Source of the DNA: Hyaloperonospora brassicae | Taxonomy: Eukaryota; Oomycota; Peronosporomycetes; Peronosporales; Peronosporaceae | DNA: 64,000 nucleotides | Assembly: GCA_947650285.1 (NCBI GenBank) | Contig: CANTFL010000470.1 | Location: 434,001-498,000, forward strand | Direction of reading: 5' to 3' | Shown here: one piece after another, positions 35,670-43,614 of the stretch | How positions within the stretch are numbered: the first letter of the stretch is position 1 | Layout of the letters: the number at the start of each line of letters is the position of its first letter | Notes under the pieces: generated by a model | Database searches by the model: none | What the model was told of the DNA's origin: nothing | What the model saw: only the letters and a program-made list of their open reading frames with translations | Made by a program: the position numbers and the translations under genes

Positions 35670-36302
35670 ATGCGCCCGCTTAACATCGTTGTCTACTCGG
35701 TTGCTGTCCTCCACGCCATGGACGTCGGTCCTCAACTAGCGGCAGCCTTGGAACAACACAAGGGAATCTCGTCGCAGGCTGCTGCAGTGGATTCACAGGT
35801 GTCGGCTGCTGATACCGTGGACCCATCAGAATCCCGACGTTTTAAAGCTCGTGATCTGTCAGACTTCATAAAGGTTGACCACGATACGTACCATGTATTC
35901 TCGACGGCAGACAGGAAGCTCGTCAAGTACCTCAAACAACAGCTGGAGTCGCACGGCATGGTCGACGTAACGTCACTTCCCAAGCCACTGCCGAGACCTG
36001 TACACTTCCTTGAGGCTTTGGGTCTTCCGCGAGACGCGCTGAAGCTTACCTTCGACGGGATGGACCCAGCGAGAAAGGATGGCTTTTGGCTTAACCTACT
36101 CGGCGTACACGATGGCTACAATCAGCTAGGTCGTCTGCGCGAATATGAGGAAGCGTACGAGAAGCACATAGCCGAATTGGCCGAGTTAGCCGAATTAGCC
36201 GAGTTAGCCGAGTTAACGGCCACGGGTAAGGAGTCCGTTAAGCCCATTGGTAAATTGGCAGCGATCGTCAAGGTGTACTTATCGCGCGTGCTTGCATTGT
36301 AA
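35670..36302 (+). CDS. Candidate secreted effector-like protein, 210 aa
   Basis: Intact ORF. I chose the ATG at 35,670 rather than the in-frame one at 35,511 because it begins a signal-peptide-like N-terminus (MRPLNIVVYSVAVLHA, hydrophobic core residues 4-14). Residues 56-59 are RRFK, where oomycete effectors carry RXLR; it is at best a degenerate version. Residues 112-168 are helical with aromatics (FW at 139-140, Y150, Y159, Y163), reminiscent of a WY-type effector fold. Residues 168-183 are five AEL repeats. It is intronless and flanked by transposons, as is common for oomycete effectors. Secretion and WY similarity are inferences; no homologue was recognised, and it could be an unrelated secreted protein. 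Confidence 0.55.
   Translation: MRPLNIVVYSVAVLHAMDVGPQLAAALEQHKGISSQAAAVDSQVSAADTVDPSESRRFKARDLSDFIKVDHDTYHVFSTADRKLVKYLKQQLESHGMVDVTSLPKPLPRPVHFLEALGLPRDALKLTFDGMDPARKDGFWLNLLGVHDGYNQLGRLREYEEAYEKHIAELAELAELAELAELTATGKESVKPIGKLAAIVKVYLSRVLAL
36171..36222 (+). repeat. 9-bp in-frame tandem repeat encoding AEL units
   Basis: A GCCGAGTTA-type unit is repeated about five times with silent third-position changes (GAA/GAG, TTG/TTA). It encodes AELAELAELAELAEL in the effector-like protein and is a likely site of length variation. Confidence 0.85.
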
Positions 36303-39300
36303 GCTGATAATACACACACAATCCTCGCATCGTCAGAGGTGTTGACCATTTGTTCCGTCTTGTCACTTTAAACGCTCTTCATCGCCTGGGCTGCTCACTC
36401 GAATCGGGACGTGCGAGTCCATCACGCTCAAGCAAGCACCGCAGAAATAGCCTCCAGCATCAGCACCAACACATATCGCTACACAGAAGAGAGCAACAAT
36501 AGTTCACGGACGAACACGCCAAAACCCTTATCTACTGCTGTTCCGCTCGCTTTTCAGCTTGGTTCGCGTGCGCGCCAAACTTCGCGGCAAAACCACGAAC
36601 CCCATCGTCGTCATCACGCAATTCACCCATGACTTGTATAGACTCAAGCACTTGCTCTATACCGACGCTTTGCGAGTTGGAATATCACACGTTGTGGTCT
36701 TTGCGATTCCGTCCGTCAGCGAAAGGCTTGACCGATAGGGCATTCTCTGACTGCAACTGATTAGCCTCGATGACATGGTCCAGGATCATCACCACTTGAC
36801 GCAGTTCCCGCTTCAACTCGACGAGGTCCTCCACGTGAGCGCCATTCAAAGAGCGCGACGCATCGCTCGACAACCCATGCAGCGCAACTGCTTGATGCCG
36901 AGCTTCTGCACAATCTCGTCAGCGACGTATTCTGCGCGAAGGTGACAATCTCGTGTTTATTGGCAAAGTCTCGACAGAAATGATCGGCATCCGGGCGCTT
37001 TGCATGGTGCCAGCTATTTGGCGCTGTACCATTCCACATTCAAACACACATGACACACAGCACAAAACAAGACAAGCGTCTTGAGACGCTCCTGGCCACA
37101 ACATGCCGTACAGAATCGATCCCAGGATGCTGCCCTACATGATATGCAGCAAAAGAATCGCAACTCGAGACGACTACCGAGCGACTCCCGCTCGAGACCA
37201 TCAGTTCGAGGCAGGGCGTGAAGATGCGTGTCCCGTTCGACGTTAGCAGCGACGAGAGATGCTCCCGAGAGAGCTACAAAGGTGTGTGGACTACCGAACG
37301 GCCGGTGCAAGTGGCAAAATTGTCGAGCATTGCGCGCTGCAGATGTCAGTACGCCATGCTGGACAAGACCTAGCAATGGGCTCTTTTTCTGAGCAGCTCG
37401 TAGGCAGTCAGCGTTTTGTTGCAAAGAGGGCGCTGCTGGTGGACGTGAATGCATATATGATTATGCCCGGGGCAGTTCTGGTTTGCGTGTAGTTTACAAA
37501 GTTCCGTGATAAATGGGTCCAGTACATTGTAATAGACGGTGCGGGCCAAGGATGAGTGCTTCCTGTCCGGGAGGTTGAGGGTTCGGAGCCTCGGCCTGTG
37601 GACAGGTGTATTCGCCTAGGCACGAGTCCAAAACCGCGCCACCCACTGGACCTAAACATGGGTCGCAGCCGGCATACGAAGTGAAGCAAATTGCAAAGGT
37701 GCGCCACCGAGTCGGAATCCTGTACGTTACTGATTGCATTGATATCTGGGCAGTTGAGGATCGCAAGTGAAGCTTTGCTGGGTAGAATGAATTGACTAAA
37801 GGGCAAGTGCTGATGATGTTATGGCTGCTGCTGCCACTGGTGCTTGCTCCCCACGTTCGGCTGCCAAGCGACTTTGCCTCGCCGCTTTTGGACGTCACAG
37901 CAGCTGACGGCAAGTGGATGACCTAGCAAAGGGACTGTGAATAGGTAACGATGTGATGTTGACGGCGAAGATGTCGCAGATAGTCACGTCTGAATCGCTC
38001 GACGCCAGATCGAGCACTTTTACTATGGTGTGTAGTGAGGACTGACGTTTGACGCCTTTGGTGACAGCAGTGCGTTTTCTCACCGATTCGTAAAGTCGCT
38101 GAAGGAGGCGCTGATGGAGGCGGAGACGAGGAGCTCCTTGCGGGCGAGTACGCCGCGAGTATAGCTATTGATCATATTGACATGGGATACCGAAAGGCGT
38201 GCCAATGCTGTGTCAAACAGGCCAAAGTGGGAGCGAAAGGGTATTCTTCTTTGTTTGAAGACATACGGTGCGATATCTTGAGTTCAAATGGTTGCACGAG
38301 CACGTAAGCTGGAATTGTTGTGATTTTTCTGTTTGTGACAGAGTAGCGGGCGTCATAAGCTCTTCGTTTGGAATTCACGCGTGGCCAGTAAGCATGTGAC
38401 GCAAGTGATCACACAGTGTAGTGTGGCAAGAACGTATGGAACGTGGGGAGGTGGCTGTACGTGCGCTGTAATATTATTGCCTGATTGATATTCATAAATG
38501 CACAGAGCAGATGAAAAGCGGGTTGTCGAAGTAGGCGTAGCCTATGTGCGTCATTACGAGCTTGGATCGGAGCACAACCTCCAATTGATCCCGACTGAGT
38601 GACATGCCAAACACCAGTCGATTCGATAGTGCTATATTTCAAGGTGTGCTGTCGTCCTTCATTTGTACCGATGTTCTTCCATAAGTTTGGTAATGTCATA
38701 AAATGCGTAGTGTCAACGGCAAGTTAGGGTGCATCGTCTATCTCATGTCGTGCTTCTGACGCGGACTTCATCGAGATCCCGCTATAAAGCCTGCGTGTAT
38801 AACTTTCGCTGATCCAAGAAGCTCATGCATCGTACCGAGTGTACTAAATACTACGGTGAGGTTTGGTATCCAGAAGATAGCATGCACACCAGTACATTTT
38901 CTTCTAGCTGGAACGCTGCACAAAATGCAATAGTGCCCATGCTGATTGAGGCTAAGACGTCTTTCACTTCCAATAAAGGGGTTGGCATGTACCAAACTTC
39001 TTGTTGTAGACTGAAGGTCGAGGAAATTATCTTTCGGCCCATAGCTTTTTCATATGATCTACCCACGAGGTCCAAGTCATTCTACTACAGTAGCTCGCCG
39101 TTGCCGTCTTCGTGCACCCACGAGTAGCATTGCACGACATCTTCCAAATCTTTTTCGGAAGAGACACCGTAGCCCGCCACGAGTCCTTCGACTTAGTAGC
39201 TACGGTCGACCCTACCTGGCGGTGACACTATCACGCCATGTACACTGCATTTGTAGCAAGTGCACCGCAGTAAAATGCAAAAGCAATACCTCTCTTTTTT

Positions 39301-39843
39301 GCTGCGTCTAAGAGCAGCAATAACGTGACAGGCGAATACGGTCGTTCGAAATATTTAAGTGCATTGCGTCAAGTTCAAACCCCGTCAGCATATGTTGGGC
39401 AACGGACACAAATGGCTGTGGCGACATAATTTCGAACGATAATGTCAGCAGCAAGATCCATCTGGTCAGCAGCTCTACTTTCAGTTGCTTCAATCCACCA
39501 TCTTGCATGACTACTACCAAACCCTGCGGGCACAAACTGGTGGCAAAGCGAAGTGAACACACGCAAGTTGACCGTTCTTCAAGCACCGACCTTTTTGACG
39601 AATTGATGCCGGTCAAAGTTTCCATGTAACTAAACGAAGGTCCTGCGAGATAAAGTGTAACACACGAGCCCACTTGTACTCATTCGGGAACCCTGACACC
39701 AGCGCGTAAGACCTCTTGAAGAAGCGGGACCCGCGTCACCGCATAGCTGGGGCTATAGGGACTAGCTAGCACCTGGAAAATCTGGCCGTAACTCCTGTTG
39801 CGCAGAACGATACCCAGGACCAGAAATAGATTGTTGTCTCTCC
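36303..39843. other. Gene-poor interval with decayed coding-like scraps
   Basis: No gene can be supported. The longest frames (minus 37,014-37,454, Cys-rich; minus 39,308-39,673; plus 38,825-39,127) match no family I know and overlap open frames on the opposite strand. A cysteine-rich minus-strand tract (37,000-37,260: CISCRAASWDRFCTACC and CAVCHVC) may be a decayed zinc-binding protein. A 37-codon ORF with a hydrophobic N-terminus lies at 37,813-37,926. Overall it looks like eroded host sequence. Confidence 0.35.
37813..37926 (+). CDS. Very small ORF with signal-like N-terminus (doubtful)
   Basis: A 37-codon ORF starting MMLWLLLPLVLAPHV and ending GKWMT. The N-terminus is strongly hydrophobic with Pro residues, like a signal peptide. 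There is no other evidence of coding; it could be chance or the remains of a secreted-protein gene. Confidence 0.12.
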   Translation: MMLWLLLPLVLAPHVRLPSDFASPLLDVTAADGKWMT

Positions 39844-39848
39844 CTAAG

Positions 39849-40239
39849 TGTAACGGAACACACCCTTGCGTAACTTAACGCAAGGGATTTGGGTGCCCCG
39901 ACGGACGTACACGTGGCAAGCGAGGAAGCGTAGGTAGGGTAAAAGTAGAACTGTTATATTAATAAATTAAGTCTTTAAACTACTGTCTCTTCGTTTGACT
40001 TAATCCAATTATACTAATATAACTGCATGTATGGTGACGTCTCGTCACCACTCATTGCGCGCGTCTTGCGGCGATTGGTGGGTTGATATCATCACGATAT
40101 CAACCAATGAACAGACCCTTTGGTCGACCCTTCAATATCACCACTTTGGTGATATTGTTTTAAAGAATATCCATCTTTATATTCTTTATTGTCACTTTCC
40201 TTAAAATGACAATTTCATGTAACGGGCTGCCCCGTTACA
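39849..40239 (-). repeat. 3' LTR of element D
   Basis: Starts TGTAACGG and ends CCCGTTACA, so the LTR itself has palindromic ends. It contains a series of perfect hairpins, among them GGTGACG/CGTCACC, GGTTGATATC/GATATCAACC and CAATATCACCA/TGGTGATATTG. Confidence 0.95.
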
Positions 40240-40250
40240 TCACCCCCCTT
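40240..40250 (-). promoter_or_regulatory. Polypurine tract of element D
   Basis: The minus strand reads AAGGGGGGTGA directly before the 3' LTR, the standard plus-strand primer for LTR retrotransposons. Elements C and E have AGGGGAGGG at the same place. Confidence 0.8.
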
Positions 40251-40354
40251 AACTGATATTCACCGTGTGACTATCGAAAACATGGAGGCCACCCGTTGGC
40301 CACCATTGGGACAGGGAGCACTTGTTGGGTCCGTTCCATTCACTTTCCGCTTGA

Positions 40355-40383
40355 CCTCGCATAGTTAACATGTCTATGCGAGG
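40355..40383 (+). promoter_or_regulatory. Hairpin holding the start codon of the antisense ORF
   Basis: The perfect 10-bp stem CCTCGCATAG (40,355-40,364) / CTATGCGAGG (40,374-40,383) has a 9-nt loop, TTAACATGT, that contains the ATG at 40,370. This would present or hide the start codon in the mRNA. Confidence 0.7.
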
Positions 40384-41959
40384 TGACTCAAGACCCACAC
40401 AGCCTGGTGCTGTGCAAGCCTCTGCGGCAGACGCTTCGTCGTCTGCCGCCCCTTCTTCGCCTGCAGCAACAGGTGCTGCAGGTGCACGCGGTATCACACC
40501 GCGTGCGCACGATGACCCTGATGTAGAGGTCATCTACTCTGGCGAGTCAGACGTGTCTGACTCGGGCAATGCTCCAGAGGCGTCTCGCTCACCGGCGACG
40601 CCTCAGTATTCGCCAAGACCACTGCCGAACGAACGGACTCGTGATTTGCATCACAGTCTGTTCGGCAGTGATGATGATGATGATCAGGGTGGTGAGTTCT
40701 ATTCTTCACCACCGCCGGCTCGTGCGTCTTCGCACGAGCGTGATGACGATGGCGCGAGCCGTGGTACCGACAAGGGTACCACTGTGAAGCGTGATGAGTT
40801 GAAGCCGTGGCGTTTGCCCGAACAACTCATCAATAGCCTGTCTCACGAGACAGGCCAACACCATCGAATACCCTTATTCGATGCAACCGAGCTTCACGGC
40901 TTGAGTTCCAGCGCGAAGAACTTTCGCGCTCAAGAAGAATTTTATCTCGATGTCTTTCTTAGACATCGATGGTACAATAGCAACCAAAAGCGTGACAAAA
41001 CATCGCTTTTGGCTGCGTGGAACGCGTTCGTCCAAAACGTAAAGAATTTTGGACGAGAAGGGTGGCTCAAGAAACTTGAGGCAACACGCCTCAGGTTCGA
41101 ACGGCGAACGCCAACCGGTGCTAGGTACCGGTTGCATTGTTTATCGAGTGAGGCAGGCATTCCTTGCCTCACATGGGGAGACCCTTGTGCGAGTTGTGTT
41201 GACAACTCGCAGCGTTCACATAGGGATGTGTACTCCCTAAATTCGCCCTGGGGAAGGGCACATCTCTCGGACGAGATGCGTGACGCGATTGCAAACTTGC
41301 AATCCGTCTACAAGCGCCTAGGGCGCGTGTTTACCGATGGGCCACAGTACTCATCGGATGGGTCTCGTCATACTGGCGGACGAGACCTTCAACATCCATT
41401 AACAGCTGAGAGCGGGGCTCCCAGCTGTTCCAAGAGGGTGGATACCCCCGCCACTGGACGAGGTAGCTCGTCCTTGATCCTGAATCGTCACGGTGATTCA
41501 AGATACGCTCCACTAGAAAGCATTGATCACCGTGAGCATCCACCAAAGGATGTGGTGGAGGAGGAAAGACCTCCTCCAGATGATTCTGTTCACCATCTCG
41601 ACCCTTACGAGATGGATCGCGCAATCGATGAATTGCGCGATGACTTGAAGCACGAGCGCGATCGGCGCTACGCTTTGACCGATACCGTGCGGAAGAACCG
41701 CAAGGGTCACGAGGCTGATCGGGCGAGGGATCGCGCCTATTATGCCACGGCGCAGCTTCAGGTCGAGGGGGATGTCCGCTCCCTATTCGGCGAGCTGGCG
41801 ACAGCTCGCGGGGAGATATCTCAGTTGAGTTCCGAGGTATCATATCTGCGCGACCAGACGGATCGTCTGGAGCGCGAACGCAAGAACTTGATGGATGTTC
41901 TTGAACTTGGGGGCTATCTTCATAGGAAGAAGAAGGCTCGTACTGACAGTACGACCTAA
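40370..41959 (+). CDS. Antisense ORF protein of element D, 529 aa, unknown function
   Basis: An intact ORF opposite to pol, starting 131 bp inside the 3' LTR. Residues 1-150 are low-complexity, rich in Ala, Ser, Pro and Asp (an acidic run SDDDDDQGG near 105). Residues about 150-330 look globular, with many Trp/Tyr residues (FLRHRWYNSNQKRDKTSLL; AAWNAFVQNVKNFG) and a Cys cluster (CLSSEAGIPCLTWGDPCASC). Residues about 405-515 are a long predicted coiled coil (ELRDDLKHERDRRYALTD; SSEVSYLRDQTDRLERERKN), ending in a basic tail (HRKKKAR) that may be nuclear targeting. The last 629 bp (41,331-41,959) also encode the pol chromodomain on the other strand. The intact frame in a copy with broken pol argues it is a real gene. 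No family recognised. Confidence 0.75.
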   Translation: MSMRGDSRPTQPGAVQASAADASSSAAPSSPAATGAAGARGITPRAHDDPDVEVIYSGESDVSDSGNAPEASRSPATPQYSPRPLPNERTRDLHHSLFGSDDDDDQGGEFYSSPPPARASSHERDDDGASRGTDKGTTVKRDELKPWRLPEQLINSLSHETGQHHRIPLFDATELHGLSSSAKNFRAQEEFYLDVFLRHRWYNSNQKRDKTSLLAAWNAFVQNVKNFGREGWLKKLEATRLRFERRTPTGARYRLHCLSSEAGIPCLTWGDPCASCVDNSQRSHRDVYSLNSPWGRAHLSDEMRDAIANLQSVYKRLGRVFTDGPQYSSDGSRHTGGRDLQHPLTAESGAPSCSKRVDTPATGRGSSSLILNRHGDSRYAPLESIDHREHPPKDVVEEERPPPDDSVHHLDPYEMDRAIDELRDDLKHERDRRYALTDTVRKNRKGHEADRARDRAYYATAQLQVEGDVRSLFGELATARGEISQLSSEVSYLRDQTDRLERERKNLMDVLELGGYLHRKKKARTDSTT

Positions 41960-42544
41960 GCCTCCCCACGTAAAACGTAGGATGCGTGCGCATCCTACGT
42001 GGCAATTCGAGTGTGTATGCATTGCCCTTGCGATGCAACACTCGAAATGGCCCAATGTACTTCGGCAGTAGTTTGCTACTGCCGACACTAGTGACTGCAT
42101 GTCCAGGTAGGTTTACCGTTGACAGTAGTACTAGGTCGTTAACCTTAAATGAAAGAATATTTGCTCTTCCATTCTTGTCTGCGTTCCGTTTCTGACGGTC
42201 CACCGCATTTGCTATGGAGTCCTGAACGAAACGGACTACCGCTTCTCGAGTCAGCAGGAAGTTCTCTGCTGACTCTTTGTTTTGTCTGGCAGTGCGCTTC
42301 GTGCGCACTGCTAAGAGATTGCTCTCTTCTTCAGCGAGGTTGTCTTCTTCCTCGCTGAAATAATCGTTGGCGATGCTGAATATACCAGCATCGTCATCAT
42401 CATCCGAATCAATAATAGCGTCTTCGCTATTATTGAGATGATCTTCTTCATCGATGTCGACTTGATCGACATCGGCATCATACGTGACGACGTTTGCGTC
42501 GACAAGTGATGAGCAATAGTCAAAACGGTTTTTGCTCGAGCGAG
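41331..42544 (-). pseudogene. Integrase C-terminus and chromodomain of element D
   Basis: Open from about 42,544 to a stop at 41,331 but in a different frame from the integrase core; a single extra base in the C-run at about 42,545-42,555 explains the shift. It starts with an acidic linker (DQVDIDEEDHLNNSEDAIID), then the GPY/F module (YIGPFRVLHRKGNAYTLELP), a Pro/Ser/Arg-rich linker, and a canonical chromodomain (FLVERILNHRDD; SYLVQWRGYPPSWNSWEP). The chromodomain would recognise modified histones and steer integration. The part below 41,959 is shared with the antisense ORF. Confidence 0.8.
42411..42434. repeat. Example of perfect coding-region hairpin in D
   Basis: AATAATAGCG / CGCTATTATT, 10-bp stem with a 4-nt loop, inside the acidic linker of pol. 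The next one follows at 42,452-42,474 (CGATGTCGA / TCGACATCG). They represent a pattern repeated across the element. Confidence 0.9.
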
Positions 42545-42559
42545 TCCCTCCCCCTTATC

Positions 42560-43484
42560 CAAGAGTTGCACTCTATAAGGGTGGGCACTCGTGGATGGCG
42601 TAGGCCATTCACGTAAAACGGTGTGTGCTGTGTTGAAGCATGCACCGAATTATTGATGGCGAATTCCACCATGGGTAGGAATTCGCCCCAACTCGGAAAC
42701 GAGTGGACATATCCTCAAAGAATCTCTTCGAGGACACGGTTCGCACGTTCCGTCTGACCATCTGTTTCTGGATGGTCAGAAGTGGACATCTTCAATCGTG
42801 GCTGAGAGTACGGAACACGGTTTGCCAAAATTCCGCCGTGAACCGAGGGTCACGGTCGGATACGAGTTCACGGGGTAACCCGTGGAGTCTAAAGACCGTG
42901 TCTAGAAAGACACGAGCACAACCTTGAGCCTTGATTGACTCAGGGACAGCAGCAAGATGGACCATCTTGCTGAATCGGTCTACAAACACAAGAATACCAT
43001 TATTCTTGTGAGCGTCTTCGGGTTTCCCGAAGACGAAGTCCATTGAAACGGACTGCCAGCACTCTGTCGGAACAGGCAGAGGCTGCAATGGCGCACGGGA
43101 TGAGGGACTAGGCTTCGCCCGTTGACAAACCTCGCAAGCACGTATGTACTTGCGGACAAACTGATACTGGCGTGGCCAGTAAAAGTCACGACTTACCGTG
43201 AGGTAAGTCTTTTCCCTTCCACGATGGCCGCTTGTTGGGGCATCGTGACACTTGTACATGACGCGCAACCGCAAATCATGATGAGCGGGTACGACGACAC
43301 GAGGCGTGTCGTCGGCAACAGCTGTATAGTACAGCAATCCGTTGCGTGTACTATACCGATCCGATGAGGATCGGTGCAAAGCCGGTAAATCCCTCATGGA
43401 TTTACTGGATGGATTCACCAGATGATCCATCAATCGCAGAAGATCCTTATCTTCCGCGTATTGCTTTCGTACGTCGTAAAGCAA
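42560..43484 (-). pseudogene. Integrase core of element D (frameshifted)
   Basis: The frame 43,484-42,792 contains the zinc-site segment (CHDAPTSGHRGREKTYLTVS; ACEVCQRAKPSP), SMDFVFGKPE (first Asp), and LVSDRDPRFTAEFWQTVF (second Asp). A one-base frameshift near 42,800 leads to TDGQTERANRVLEEIL (catalytic Glu), then a TGA at 42,715-42,717, then EFAINNSVHASTQHTPFY. All three DDE residues are present, so the enzyme was lost only recently through two lesions. Confidence 0.8.
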
Positions 43485-43614
43485 ACTTGACGACGGGACA
43501 CTGACTGACAGTGTCGCAACAGTGGGCTTATCCTCACTGTTGGATTGTGCGTCCGGCTCGAAATCGGGCCGGCGCGAAAGAGCATCCGCGACGACATTGA
43601 GTCGTCCAGGTTTT

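Noticed and set aside
35511..36302. Longer start at 35,511 for the effector-like gene
   Set aside because: The extra 53 residues are low in hydrophobicity and would bury the signal-peptide-like stretch that begins at 35,670.
37540..37620. GGGTTCGGAGCC as a possible tRNA B box
   Set aside because: The B-box consensus is broken and no cloverleaf could be drawn around it.
40249..40533. Minus-strand ORF opposite the start of the D antisense ORF
   Set aside because: It overlaps the 3' LTR border and polypurine tract and has low-complexity Ala/Gly/Asp content mirroring the real frame; a shadow.
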